From positions 250,558,510 to 250,622,509 of the forward strand of contig NC_061512.1 in NCBI RefSeq assembly GCF_022539505.1: a DNA stretch of 64,000 nt. Reading direction: 5' to 3'. A model generated the notes under the pieces. The model saw only the letters and a program-made list of their open reading frames with translations, searched no databases and was not told the origin of the DNA. This document shows positions 20,282 through 35,200 of the stretch, piece by piece. Source of the stretch: Lolium rigidum (lineage: Eukaryota; Streptophyta; Magnoliopsida; Poales; Poaceae). The position numbers and the translations under genes are program-made. The first letter of the stretch is position 1. Every line of letters starts with the position of its first letter.

Positions 20282-23200
20282 CTAGACCTCCGGCCTTGAT
20301 GAGCTGGGAGTCGAAGATGGCTTGATCCCGAGATAGGCCAGGATTTTCTTCGTGTTCAGCTTTTCCGCCTTGACCAATGATCGCCATCTTGCTTGCTCTA
20401 TCTGCTCCGTGTCGCCAACTTTGGCCCAGTCAATAGTCTGTTGACTGTCAGCAACTAGGGCGACGGTGCTTTCAACGGCAACCTTCATGTTCTCATGGCG
20501 CATCTTCAGCCCAAGATCTTCGGGAGGATTAAAGCACTTGGCAAGACCAAGGAAAGTCGCGGGCTCCTCTTTCTTCGGGAAGAAGTAGGGGAAAAGCTTC
20601 GACAACCCTGTCCTAGCTTCATCAATGCCCTCACGCGCTTCCGTCCCATGAAATTCAAGGAACGAAACGGCGTCAAGAAGAGGATCATTGTCGGGATCCT
20701 CAAGTTCAAATTCTTGAGAGGTTTTATCTGCCAATATAAACACCCGGTTAGCAAAAGAGTGCAGATAGGAAAAATCCAAAGGATATGAAGTGGTTCAGAT
20801 ACTTACTGACAAAGCGACGATTTTGCGTCCTTATACGTTTAGTAATCGCTTCTTCACGAGCGATTTGTGCAGCTATGTGATCGCTCAGCGAAGTCTCGGC
20901 ACCATGCAAACGTTTCCGAAGATCTTCGACACCAGCAGCATCAGCCTTAGCTTTGTCAGCTTCTTGCCTAGCTTCAACAGCATCCGACTCGGCCTTCTTA
21001 TGTCGTCGTGGTGAACGAGCAGATGCCATGGGATGGCTTATCTTAGGGCCGAATGGACGCTAGAGGATTCGGGGGAGGGTTTGTGACTAGATGGACGAAC
21101 TTCCGGATGCTTTCCTCAAGAACTTGGCCAAGGCCAGAGGTAGAAGAAGAAAGACACAAGGACGAACTCGCTCTAGATCACCATGTTCATTGATCTCCAG
21201 ACAGGTTACAGGTTGTTCTCTCTACTGTGGATCGCGCCCGTATAAAGGGCTGCCCCCTCTCCTTATATAGGGGAGAGGGTGGCTTACGGAACAAGAAACC
21301 CTAATGGGATCTTTGACTAGACAAACTACTTTACAAAGATACTTTATAAAGCTACTTTAATCACGGATGACGCCGGGGTCTTCTTTAAACATGAAGGATG
21401 ACGTCCTCCGGCTTCTTTGACCGTCATCCTCCTCCTTGTCTTCTAGTCTTCGTTTAAAGCTACTTTGCTTAGCTCATCCTTGTCCTTTAGCTCCTGACGG
21501 AATCTTTGACCAGTCAGCCGGCACGTTGTTCCTACTGGTGCGCCGGTATCTTTCCTTCCTGGTTCCGGTATACCCCTCTTGGGGATACCGGCTTAGCTTC
21601 ACTTAGCCAAAACTCTATTTCTTATTCCGGCATGAACATTAAACCGGTATCTTGAAGGGTAAGACCACCCGGTATGGCACACCTTTGGCATACCGGGGGT
21701 CATCCCCCCAACATTAGTCCCCGAAGCTGGTATGGTCTGGCGGATCCTATCCAACAGACCATGCCAGGTTTTCTTATCTTAGATACCGGTTTAACTTTCT
21801 TGGTTTTTGGCTCACATCCGGCATCTTCGCCCGGACTCGCATTTTTTCTGTTCGCAAGGCATTCTCCGGCATCTTACTCTCCGGTATCTTAGTCTTTAAG
21901 TCTCTCCTCGACGAGGTCGAGAATATTTCGGGTTCTGTGCGTGTCAGAGACATGCGCACTGTGACTGTCGCGCCAGTGTCAGTTGTCACTTCGTATTGAC
22001 ACTTGCGCGCTCATTAAATGCACCGCTCCAGATCCCACTCACCGCTTCGCATCCCGTGTGCGCCTCGGTGTGGCCTTCTTTTTTCCGCGTGTATCTCTAT
22101 GACACGTGGCGATCAGCGACGCGAACCGTCGCGGGCCGCGAGGCAAACCGCGCTGGCCCAGCGGTTTTCGGCCCACCTTCTCTCTCCTTTATAAGCTCAA
22201 CTGCCCCTTCTTCTTCCTCTTCTTCGCATTCTCTACCTTCGCGCATAGTGCTCCTCGCCTCTGCACCTTCACCGCGCTTCGTCGCCGCTGCTCGCTTGAG
22301 CCTCGCCGCCCGGCGAACTTACGCCGCGCCTCCGCCGGACCTCGTCGTGCGGAGAGTTCCTGCAGCGTCTTCTTCAGGCGCACTGCATTCTCGCTTCTTC
22401 TTGACCTTCACCGCCTCGCCGTCGGCAGAGCTCACCGGCGACCGCAGGCCTGTTCTTTCGCCGGAGAAGGTCTTCCTCATCAACTGCGACACTCAAGGTC
22501 AGTTCTAATCTTGCTTTGTTTGCCATTTGCTCGCTTTTCAGATCTGGGGTCTACGGTGTTCTTATTTCTTCCTTTTTCTTTTGTTTTTCTCTTACTCGTA
22601 GATCTTCACGTGGGGGTCAAGTGTGGGATTTCTGTTTCCTTGCCTCCCATCCAATGTCTGACGAGGAATCTTCCTCCGCATCTTCCTCTTCCTCTTCCGC
22701 TAGTCGTAGCAAACAATCTTCCGGCGAATCTACATCTTCAGATTCGATAAGAACAGATTCCGGCAGTCAGCAGGACTCCGGTAGCCAGCAAGGTTCCGGT
22801 AGCCATCAAGACGCCGGTAGCAACCAAGATGCCGGTAGCCACCTAGAACCCGGTAGCTCTAGCCAAGCATCCGGCAGCCATCTTAAAGCTGGTAGCTCCG
22901 GTGAAGCTTCAAGTAGCTCTAGCCAATCTTCCGGCGAGGAGCCTTCCCCAATCACCCGCGGAGCCTGGATGGGCTCCAATGTTTCTAAGTATGAGATCGA
23001 TTGGTTATACCGGTCCCGTAGGATTCCGGAAGGAGTCAATTGCCGGATTCCTGGTGACGAAATAGTACCGAAACCCCGGGACGGTGAACGTGTTGTTTTT
23101 CTTGCTCACTTTGAGCGTGGCTTTGGCCTTCCTCCATCTTCTTTTTTCCTTGATCTTTTAGATTTCTACAAACTCCAACCTCATCATCTTCCCGGCAACT

Positions 23201-26200
23201 CCGTCTTTTACCTCTCCTGCTACACCACCTTTATGGAGGCCTATATCGGCATTCGTCCCACTCGCGAGACGTTTGCCCGATTCTTCGCTCTTCGGATTAA
23301 CTCCGTTCAGGGCGTAGACATTCCTGCTCCCAAACCCCCCGTACAATGCGGGTCTTGCATCATCAGCTCCCGTCAAGGGAGCCCCTTTTTTAAGTTTTCC
23401 GGCCTGGAATCTTGCCGGTTATGGCAAGGGACGTTTTTCTATGTGAAGAACAACGGCCCCGCAGATCTTATTTGTCTGCCTCCTTTTGATCCGGCGCCGC
23501 CCGCAAAGATCAACTGGAGCTACAATCCGAAGGAGGCTCACAACGAGACCAACCGGATTATACGCTTCATGAAGCAGAAGATGAAGGACACCGGCATCTG
23601 CTCCGATGATATCGTCCGCACTTTTATCTCGCGCCGGTACTTCCTCCGAAGCGCCGTGCGCACGGGATGAGCGAGATGTATGGCCCCGGCGATCCTACCA
23701 AGATCACGGAGCCTTCCCCTTAGCAAGAAGGATGTTGTTCTCAAGGCTAGGCAGATTTGCCAAACTGCTATGCCTTTTAACTGGAAATGGGGCCTCCTTC
23801 CCTTCAGCACTACTAACCCTCCGACCCAAGAAGTAAGGGACTGAGCGATTGGGGTTGCTTTTTGCCGGTAACTTTTTGCTTTCGCTTATTTTCTTTTTCA
23901 TGTTTCAGGCCAAGGACCGCTTCCCCCTGATCGAAGCCGAGCGGCGAGGAGTTTGCCGGAAGCGCGCCCTCGACTCCTTCGACCCAGATCCCTACATTTT
24001 CTGGAAGGATCTGAAGATGGGCAGGACCCCGGCATCTCGTCTGGGCCGGTCTCCGCCAAAGCCAACCGGGTCCTCTGATGACCTGGTCATGCTTGAGGTA
24101 TTTTCTCTTCCGGTTTCTTTTACTCTTCCGTTATCGTTTTCCTTCGAACTGCTTCTTAGCCTCATTCCAATTACAGATCCATGAGCACGTGCCGTCCCTC
24201 GCGCGCCGAGGCCGCACGCGAGTTTGTGGACAAGCTCATGGCCCAGGGCCAGAAGAACAAACGGTCGCCATCAGACGATGGCTCCAGCCAGGCCCCTCCC
24301 TCCAAGCGCTTCCGGACTGAAGACCTGGGGGAGAAGAAAGTGGGCGTGCGCCGCTACGCGCGCAAGCAGATGCCAACCGCCTCCGGGTAAGTTTTTTATT
24401 CTTTGACTCGTCTCTTTTTGCTAAGTTCTTTTTCCGGTTACTTTCTTCCAACCATGTCTCTTTCTTTTTCTTAGCCCCGCGCTCAAGCTTGGCCCAAGGC
24501 CGTCCGAATCTGAGGGTTCCGCAAGGACCTCGACTCCTCCTCCTCACTCAAGCCCGGCACCACCTGGTGCCGGTAACACCTCTCGCCTCCCTCTCGGGGG
24601 CACCACAAGTTCCGGGGCGTGCGGCCCCTTCATCATCGGATCACCGCACGGAGGAGGATATTTCCTTCTTCCCGCGAGAACCAAGACGCCGGCACCAGCA
24701 ACATCGGTGCCGGAGAAGAAAATGTTGCCGGGCAGGCGGAGCCTCCAGCTCCTCCTGTCCTTGAGAAAAAGACAACTTCCGCGCCGGAGTCCTCCGCGCC
24801 GGAAGGTTCCAACTCGGGTGGTGCGCCTACCGCTCCCCCTTCTCCACGAACCATTCTCATGCCGCCGCCAAGTGCTCCTGGCGCCCAGCCTTCCGGGGCT
24901 GCTTTCGCCGCGCCACCGCCCAAGACCTCCAGGCTTACCAAGGGAAAGGCGACGGCTCCCAGCGCCTCTTCTGCCGGCCAGCAGCCCCTGGTGCTACACG
25001 TCTCCAAGGCCGCCCAGAACACTGTCACCAAGGCCACCGGTCTTCTTGGCCGCATAACTGATTTTAAGCGCAGAGGCCGGGATTCGGGGCACCTTCTGCC
25101 CTACGCCCAGAAGTGGAACGCCGCGGACATAACTCCGGCGACCCGCGGCTTGGGCAAGGACAGGTTGCCGGCACCTGACCCCATTGGGAACCGGTCTTCC
25201 GAGGAGCACTTCGCGCGGCTTCGCTGCGCCGTGAAAGAGCTGGATAGTGCGTGGTACGACGCCACGAACAACCTAATGGTACGCTTTACTAACTTTCCTC
25301 AATTGTTACCGGTTTCCTTCTTTTCCGGGTTTGTTCTATCTTTTAGTTTTATGTTGGTTTCTCTCCTGTCTATCTTCCCAGTCCCCGAGTTTTGTGGTGA
25401 GAGCGTAGCTTTCAGGACAAAACTTTAACTTTCAAAAACTTAGCGCGAAACCGGCACTGCCAGTCCCCGAGCTTCGGGTTAAGAACTCTGTTCTTAGCGC
25501 GAAACTTACTTTAGAACGCGCGAAACCGGCACTGCCAGTCCCCGAGTTTTGTGGTGAGAGCGTAGCTTTCAGGACAAAGCTTTAACTTTCAAAAACTTAG
25601 CGCGAAACCGAGACCGCTGCCCCCGAGCTTCGGGTTAAGAACTCTGTTCTTAGCGCGAAACTTACTTTAGAACGCGCGAAACCGGCACTGCCAGTCCCCG
25701 AGCTTCGGGTTAAGAACTCTGTTCTTAGCGCGAAACTTTACTGATCTTTTTTGCCTTGAACAGCTCACGGCTGACGCTCGGAAGACCCTCTTTGAGGAGC
25801 TCTTATGGGAGCATCGGGAGCTTGTTGAGGCACACGACAAGTGCCAAGGTAAACTTTTGTTCTGCCGGCATCTTTCTTACCGGAACCTTTTTTCTTCTAA
25901 CACTTGTAATTTCTGCTTGACAGTGCTCCCAGAAGCTTCCATTGATGCTCTCAAAGAGCAGCTCGCCAATGCCCAACGTACGACTCTATTTTTTCCTTCG
26001 GCTAACTTGGCTTTACTTTGAATTTTACCAACACCTTGTTGTTTACACCTTCCTTTCCGGTTTGCAGGGGAGAAGGAGCAGCTGATTAAGCAACGATCGG
26101 GAGGAGCCGAGCGCCCGGAAGACCAGCTACCGAGAGCTCAAGTCCCGGCTTGTCCAGCTAGGTCTTGACCATGCCAAAGTTCTCGAAGCCGCCGAAGCCG

Positions 26201-29200
26201 ACGCAGCGGCCAAGATGAACGAGGCTCGGAGAACGCTAGCAACGCTACCGTGGTGCCGCAAGCTGACTCGGGAGGAGCTGGCCAAGGCCCGGAAGGCTGC
26301 CGAGGAGAAGGTCGCGTGGTTGGAGGAGGAGCGCAAGGAATGCAACCAGTTGATCCTTCAAACTGACAACCTTGCCCACCGTGAGTTCTCTGATTAATGC
26401 ATACAAGCCATTTTTCCTCCGGCCTCATTTTCTTTTCGCTATCTTTTCTTCCGGTCTCTTTTTCTTCCGGATTCTTTTCCTTAGCCCTTTTTCTTTGCAC
26501 AGGCCTCTTTCCGGATTCCCAGACGCATGCTGCCAAGAAGGTCAACGCGCGCCGCACTACCCAGGGCCAGGCGAATCTTGCCGTGCCATGGACACCCCAT
26601 GACCATCTGGTCGCGCTTAACGCGCGGGTGTCCCATATGCGCGCCATTGATCGCAACTTATCTGACATCCCTGATGTAGCTTCCCAGCTCTTCAGGACTC
26701 TTTGGCCTGGCGAGGTGGTGCCGGACACCTTCTCTCTGATTAGCGATCGCCTCAAGGGCGCCGGCAGGAGGATCCGCGAATGGCAGTGCTCTGCTGCCCG
26801 CGCTGGAGCAGACTCTGTCCTTCGAGTCGCCTGTTCCTGGTACCCGGAGCTCGACCTGGATGCCTTCACCGGAGTGCGCGAAGGCGCGGAAACCGATCTG
26901 GACCCGATCCTTGCTGCCAAACGGCAGGATCGCGCGTACCGCATCGCGGAGTACGCCGAAATGCGCACCTTCATTCCTCCCCCTCATGGCGTTCAAGATT
27001 ATCTTGATGAGGAGGAAGATGAAGCCGAGGAGGAGCCTCTGGATGATGCTGGTGCTGGCGACGCTCCCCCTGAAGCTCCTTCTGCCTGATCTTCTTCCCT
27101 AAGATTTACCTGTCATGCCCCTTGGCCCTGTGTGGCTTAAAACAATGTTTGGTTAAATTCTGCCCCGGTATGCCGGGGCTTATGATGTAAAACTTTAAGT
27201 CCGCTGATGGTTGTCCTACAACATTTTGTGCCGGTAGGTTATACCGGTAGCTAATTATCTTAAGTTTGCCTTAGCGTTTCTGCGTTTGGTTCTGCTTTTA
27301 TCCTGCACTTGCAAAGATTTCCCAAATTGTTTCTGCATCCAATTCGATGCACACTTGGTTCTTTTGCCTTGACTCTGCCTGCCTTCTCTGGGCGTTCTTT
27401 GGCATATGAGCACAAGGTTCTTTCACCAAATAAGCATTTTCTTGAACTTAGAAATAATTCGAAATTTTGCAAAAAACCGGTATGACCGGGGTTAGTTAAA
27501 TTTTTCCGGATTGTTCTTTTCCGGTTTCCCTTTCCACAGTTCATGTGCTTATCCCCTACCGGTTTATCTTGCTTGCCATGAAGCCAAGTTATGGACAACA
27601 GCAGAGTCGAAGACTCCGGTAGGGTTTAGCACATTACTAAACCGGAAAGAAAAAACGTTCAATAAGCAACCGGCAACAGAAAAAATAGACATGTTTCATG
27701 CACTTTAATAAAGCAAGTCCCCGAGATTTGTTCGAGGTTCCGACATCTTTTTATTCATAGCACATAAGGTACAAAAAGGAACTTCTTACACCACAACTTC
27801 AAGAGTAGAAAGGACGCAACAAGGCTACGTTCCATGGACGTTTGGTCTCGTCTCCTGATCTGTCCGCCTTCCCCTTTTTCCATTCCTGCGCATCAATTAA
27901 GTAATATGCATCATTGTGGAGAGCCTTGCTCACAATGAAAGGTCCTTCCCATGGAGGGGACAGCTTGTGCCTGCCTTCAGTGCGCTGCACCAGGCGTAAA
28001 ACCAGGTCTCCTTCTCGGAATACCCTCGGGTTTACCTTCCGGCTATGATAGCGTCGTGAGGTTCTGCTCGGTAAATGGCTGTTCTTGCCAAAGCTAGCTC
28101 TCTTGCTTCTTCTAGCAAGTCTACATCATTTTCTCTAGCCTCTTTTACCTCTTCTTCGGTATAGAGCTGCACCCTTGGTGAATCATGGAGAATGTCGGTT
28201 GGTATGACCGCTTCTCGCTCCATAAACCATGAAGAATGGTGTGTATCCGGTAGACCGGTTCGGAGTTGTTCTTAGACTCCACAGCACTGATGGTAGCTCA
28301 TCGATCCAACATCCCGGCGACTTTTCCATTGCATCAATGAGTCTTGGTTTGATACCGGAAAGTACCAAAGCATTTGTCCTTTCAACTTGACCATTGCCTT
28401 GCGGGTGCGCCACTGAGCACAAATCCAGCCGGATGTTTTTGCTTTCACAGAACCGCTTGAATTCTCCTTGGGAAAAGTTCGTGCCATTGTCAGTTATGAT
28501 ACCTGTGTGGGTATCCATATCGCAGATTACATCTTTCGAGAATTTTACTCGCTGTGTGGCCATCACACTTTGCGATAGGCTTCACCTCCAGCCACTTGGT
28601 GAATTTATCCACCATTACTAAGATGTGGGTCATGTTTCCCCTCGCGGTTTTGAACGGTCCAACCATGTCCAAACACCACACAGCGAAAGGCCAAGTTAGC
28701 GGTATGGTTTTCAAGCCGGATGCTGGGGTATGGTTTTGCTTAGCGTACCTCTGGCAGCCATTGCATTTCCTTACCAAATCCTCAGCATTGTCTAAGGCCG
28801 TGGGCCGATAGAACCCATGCCGGAACACCTTTGCTACCAAAGCCCTCGAAGAGGCATGGTGCCCGCATTCTCCTCGATGAATTTCCTTAAGCATTTCTCT
28901 TCCTTCTTCCGGCTCCACACACCTTTGGAGGACACCGGTAACACTTCTCTTGTACACCTCGCCATTGATGATGGTGTAATCTTTGGACCTTCTCTGTATC
29001 CTTCTTGATTCATTTTCGTCAACCGGCAAGGTGCCGTTGATCAGGAATTCCTTAATAGGTTTAACCCAAGATGGTGTCTCTCTGACCACAAACACCGGCA
29101 TGTCTATGTCCATGCTGTCCACAAGCATTGCCTCTTCCGGCATGGGCGTCGCAGTCCCCGAGTTTACCGATACAGTCCCCGAGTTTGCCGGAGTAGTCCC

Positions 29201-32200
29201 CGGGTTTCCTTCGTCGATCTCCATTGGCACCACATGTGATTCCGGTACAAAAATTGATTCCGACTCCGGACTTGGTTTGATTGATGGAACCCTCAAGTGC
29301 GCCAGAGCTATTCCGGGAGGAATTTCTTGCCTGGACGAACCTAGCTTGGACAAAGTATCTGCGGCCTCGTTTTCTGCGCGCGGCACATGGTGAAATTCAC
29401 ACCCCTCGAAGAAGCCGGCAATCTTTTGCACATGGAACCGGTATGAGGCCATGTTGGCATCTTTTGCGTCCCAATCTCCGGAACACTGTTGCACTACAAG
29501 ATCTGAGTCACCATAGCAAATGATCCTGAGTGCCCCGATCTCTTTTGCGACCTTTAGCCCATGTATTAGAGCCTCATATTCAGCGACATTGTTTGATGCC
29601 CTGAAGTGCACTTGTAAAACATACCGGAGGTGATCTCCCTTTGGTGAGGTGAGTACCACACCGGCACCTAGGCCCTCCTTGAGCTTGGATCCGTCAAAAT
29701 GCATCTTCCAAGTACTCTATCTTGTGTTCCGCGGCTTGTATTGTATCTCCGCCCAATCGACCAAGAAATCAGCTAAAGCTTGCGATTTTATGGCATCTCT
29801 TCTTTCATATACCGGTACGTACGGTGATAGCTGAATTGCCCATTTTGCAATCCGGCCGCTGGCATCCTTGTTGCCCATGATATCGGAGATGGGTGCCTCA
29901 CTCACCACCTTCATGGGGTGTTCCTCAAAGTAATGCTTGAGTTTCGTGGCGGCCATGAACACACCATAAGTCATTTTTTGAAAGTGCGGGTAGTTTTGCT
30001 TTGATGAGGAGAGCACCTCGCTCAGGTAGTATACCGGCCTCTGGACGGTTTTTCCTTCCTCTTCTCTTTCCACCACAACCACAACACTAACTACCCGGTT
30101 CGTTGCCGCTATATAAAGCAACATAGGTTCTCTTTCCAAGGGTGAGGCCAAAATTGGGGCCGTTACGAGCATGTTTTTCAATTCTTTAAACGCTGCGTCT
30201 GCCTGCGTGGTCTAGACAAAAGTATCCGATTTTCTCATCAAAGCATAAAGCGGCAAGGCCTTTTCTCCTAGCCTGCTTATGAACCGGCTTAGCGATGCCA
30301 AGCTTCCGGTGAACTTTTGCACATCTTTCGGTTCTCGTGGGATAGTCATTCTTTCTATCGCCCGGATTTTTACCGGATTGACCTCAATACCCCGGCTTGA
30401 CACAAGGAAACCAAGCAGCTTGCCGGCAGGGACACCAAAGGTGCACTTTGCCGGATTGAGTTTCATCCGGAACCACCTTAGGTTATCAAATGTTTGCCGG
30501 ATGTCATCGATTAAGGTATCTTTTACTTTAGTTTTTATCACGATATCATCCACATAAACTTGCACATTTTTTCCGATTTGATCAAACAAGCATTTTTGCA
30601 TACAGCTACTGGTACGTTGCACCAGCGTTGCGCAAACCAAAAGGCATAGTAACATAGCAATAAGCCCCGTGCGGGGTAATGAACGCAGTTTTTATTTGAT
30701 CTTCTTTTTCGGGGAATTTGGTGGAAGCCGGAATAGGCATCCAGGAAAGACAACAGCTCACACCCAGCGAGTAGAATCAATCACTTGATCGATTCGGGGC
30801 AAAGGGAAAGGATCTCTTGGGCAAGCTTTGTTGAGGTTGGTGTAGTCGATGCACATGCGCCACACTTTGGCGAGCTTTGCCTCCAAGTTCTCATCTTTTT
30901 TCTTTTCGACCAACACCGGATTGGCCAGCCACTCTGTGTGCGTGACCTCCACGATGAAACCGGCTACCAGTAGCTTTGTTACTTCTTCTCCAATGATCTT
31001 TCTCCTATCTTCAGCGAACCGGCGCAAAGGTTGCCGCACCGGCTTAGCATCCTTCCGGACATTGAGAGAGTGCTCAGCCAGCTCCCTCGGAACCCCTACC
31101 AAGTCATCAGTAGACCAGGCAAAGATGTTCCGATTCTCACGGAGGAAGCTGACGAGCGCGCTTTCCTATGCTTGGCTGAGGCCGGCACCGATACGGACGG
31201 TGCGCTCTGGGTAAGCCGGATCCAGCGACAATGTTCTTTGTCTCATTTGACGGCTTGAATGTCGGTGAGTCCAAGCTTCCACTCATTGCCGCTAAGCTCA
31301 ACTTTGAGGACCGAGCCGAGCGCAACATGCAGCTTGCATTCTCTTTTTCTCCTCCGCGATCACCGGCGATTCCGCTAGGTTCGATCCGGCGTACGCTGTT
31401 TCCATTGAGACTTTGTAGTTTCCCACCACGGTTAGTGGTCCACGAGGTGCCGGCATCTTCATCTTGAGGTAGGCTGTATGGGTTGACGCCATGAAAGCCG
31501 CCAATGCCGGTCTCCCCAACAAGGCATGGTAGGGACTATCTAAGTCCACCACCTCGAACTCAAGGTTCTCAACACGACAATTGTCACGTCCTCCAAACGA
31601 CACATCCACCCGAACTTTTCCTATCGGGGCACAAGACAAACCGGGAACAATCCCATGGAAAGTTGTGTGAGTTGGCTGCAGCGATGTTTTCTGTTATGCC
31701 GAGCGTACGCATGGTGTGCTTGTACATGATGTTTATGCTGCTACCATTGTCTATCAGCACCTTGCTGAATTTTACTCGAGTTTCCGGCCCCTTCATGATT
31801 GGGTCCACAACGAGAGCGTATCCACCCGGATTCGGCATGACCTTGGGGTGATCCTTGAACGACCAGGTGATTTCCTGATCAGACCACAGCATGTATTTTG
31901 GAACTGCCGGCATCACGGCGTTCACTTCCATGGAACGGCGATGCACGCTTTGCCTGTCCATTGGCTCCGTGACAAAGACAACCATGCACAAGTGTGGGTC
32001 TTCATAAACATTCCGGCCTAAAGGTGCCGGTGGAGGTGGCTGGTCATTGTTTTGCTCCACCCGGTTGACCTGCTGGTACTGCTGCCTGTTTGGCTGCACC
32101 GGTAAGGCGTTTGCTCCAGTGAGCGGTGGTGGAGGTGGTAATTGTTGTTGTTGCTGCATGGGGCCCCCTGGCGCCTGCGCATCTTTTACCGCTCCCCTTT

Positions 32201-35200
32201 GCATCAAGAACTTGGTCCAAGAACAATCCTTCGTCAAGTGGTTCGACGGGTGATCCGGATTTGGCGTGTGCCACCGGCAAGGTTGGTCCATGGCGGTTTC
32301 CATGGTGTATTTCACGGGTTCCTGCCAGTTCTTTTTCTGGCCCCAGGGTTTCTTTTCTACCCACTGCTTCTTAGGACCCGCCCACGGCTGCGATCCGGTT
32401 TTTTGTCTCTGACTGCCGCTGGCGTCAGAATTTTCTTGCACGGCAGCAACTTGCTGTGATGCATATTTTCGATCCGGGAAATCTTCCCTCCTTTTGTTGT
32501 TCCGGTTATCCCGGTATTGCTGCTGATGCGGATTCGACTGCTCCGGCTCAGCTTGCACTGCCGGCTGCATTGGGTCTCCCAATGCATAGTCGTATCGCCA
32601 CACGTATCATCTCTGCTAGAGTTGTGGGCATGCTTCTCTGCAGTCTTTGCCACAAAGGCGATCCTCTCCGGCATCCTTGACTGAACCAAGCTATAGCTTG
32701 TGCCTCAATCACTCCTTCACATGTGTTTCTCATTGAGTTCCACCGGGTGAGATAATCCCGGTCTGGTTCTCTCCGCACGCCGTTGGCACGAGGCAAGCTC
32801 GTTGGGGCCGGTTTGGCCTCTTGTAGGTACTGCTGAAGTTGTTCACAAACGCTTCCTCAAAGTCCAACCATCCGTTAATACTTCCTGCCGGCAAGTTGTT
32901 TAGCCAGATCCTCGCAGGACCCACAAGGTAGGACGGTATGATTCTTACCGCCCAGCGCCGGTTTACTCCACCACCAGCCACATAAACAGCTGTGACATAA
33001 TCTGTCAGCCAGTCTTCCGGCTTGGTCGTACCATCGTATGTTCTTGTGTCTCGGGGCAACTGGAAATTGCGCACCGGTGGTTCTTCTCTCATGATCCGAG
33101 GGCCAAAGCACCTTGGACCAGGAGGTCCTTCACATTCAACTATCGCAGATAGACGTACTCGTCCGGACTCGTGCCTCGCATCCCGGTCCGGCAAACATCT
33201 TTCCCCTAGGCGTTCTCCCAAGGGGTTCCGGTGGACTCTTGTTCGTTCCGCCTCGGAATCTGATTCATCATATTCTTCCGAGTTCCGCGGCCCTTGCCTG
33301 CCGGTACCGTGGTGGTGGCATCTCTTCATCCACGCACGCCACTCTTGCGGCTTGATAATTTTGCCCGGTTTCATATCTACCGGCATGATTGTTTCCGGCA
33401 TAGCCTCCCTTGGCATAGCCCCGATCTGTCCCTTGGCTTTTTCTACCGGCATCATGTTGCCCGGCTTTTTGTTTTCCGGCAAGAACTGGGTCATACACAG
33501 TCATCTGCCGTGCGTTCTTTTCCTTTCTTTTGTCCGGGTGAGGGGACGATGCCTGCCCCTGGGACTTGCTTCCGGCATTCTTTGTTGAACGCGCGGACTT
33601 TGAGGCCACTGCCTCGTTCAGCTTAGCCAGTTGCTCAGCATTTTGCTGCTCAATCACTTTCAACAGCTCTTGTACACGTTCTTGCTGCTTTGCCAACTCG
33701 TCACCGGAAAGAGATTCACATAATGCTACTGCAGCTTTAGCGGCTTTTATAGTTTTATCCGGACTACTGTACTTAGGCTTTTCTATGATGCTCACAGATA
33801 CAGATGCACTCTTGCCGGCAAGAACTTCTTTGCGCAAATCCTGATCTAGATTGCGAGCCTTAAGCCGGTTTTCCGGCATCCTAGCAGCATGAGCACTAAC
33901 TGAAGCAAAGCCATGGGCAGCGTTGTACTCACGTAGGGTTAGGTTCAGCTCGCGCTGCGCCCGGATGATGTCGGCACCGCCGGTAAGCAGGGCCTTGCGT
34001 GTGGCTTCCAGCTCCTCCTGAGCCTTTGCCGGGTCGATGTTCTGCGCGATGGGCGTGGCCAGCGTGTTCATCGCCGCTTGAAGAGGTGTTGCCGGTGGTG
34101 CTGATGATGCTCCCGCGACGCCGGCGTCACGCTCCAGCGGCGGTTTTGCTGCGCGGGTCGATGCCGCACGCTCAGCTCCTTCCTCCACAGCTCCCTTGCC
34201 GGTGTTGACCGCACCAGCCATCATGACCTCCACGCTGCCGGCGGCGCGGCCAGCACACAGCCATCTTGGCGGATCCGGCGCCACCAGCACCGGCGAGAGG
34301 CGCTGGCGCACGAGGACGGTGCCGAGGTAGATGCGGATGCTCGCCGAACTCGATGGTGCGGCCGTTCGTGGAAACTTGCCGCCGTTGGCGAAGCAGCCAG
34401 CATTATCGTTGATGAAGTCCATGTTGTAGATGCGTTCCACGAGCGCGGACACCGTGCGCTCGCCGTTGGTGTCGAGGATGCCCGCCCGAATATGAACTCC
34501 AGCAAGCGCCACCTCTCGCCCCACGGTGGGCGCCAACTGTCGTCGTGGTGAACGAGCAGATGCCATGGGATGGCTTATCTTGGGGCCGAATGGACGCTAG
34601 AGGATTCGGGGGAGGGTTTGTGACTAGATGGACGAACTTCCGGATGCTTTCCTCAAGAACTTGGCCAAGGCCGCAGGTAGAAGAAGAAAGACACAAGGAC
34701 GAACTCGCTCTAGATCACCATGTTCATTGATCTCCAGACAGGTTACAGGTTGTTCTCTCTACTGTGGATCGCGCCCGTATAAAGGGCTGCCCCCTCTCCT
34801 TATATAGGGGAGAGGGTGGCTTACAGAACAAGAAACCCTAATGGGATCTTTGACTAGACAAACTACTTTACAAAGATACTTTATAAAGCTACTTTAATCA
34901 CAGATGACGCCGGGGTCTTCTTTAAACATGAAGGATGACGTCCTCCGGCTTCTTTGACCGTCATCCTCCTCCTTGTCTTCTAGTCTTCGTTTAAAGCTAC
35001 TTTGCTTAGCTCATCCTTGTCCTTTAGCTCCTGACGGAATCTTTGACCAGTCAGTCGGCACGTTGTTCCCTATCGGTGCGCCGGTATCTTTCCTTCCTGG
35101 TTCCGGTATACCCCTCTTGGGGATACCGGCTTAGCTTCACTTAGCCAAACTCTATTTTCTTATTCCGGCATGAACATTAAACCGGTATCTTGAAGGGTAA

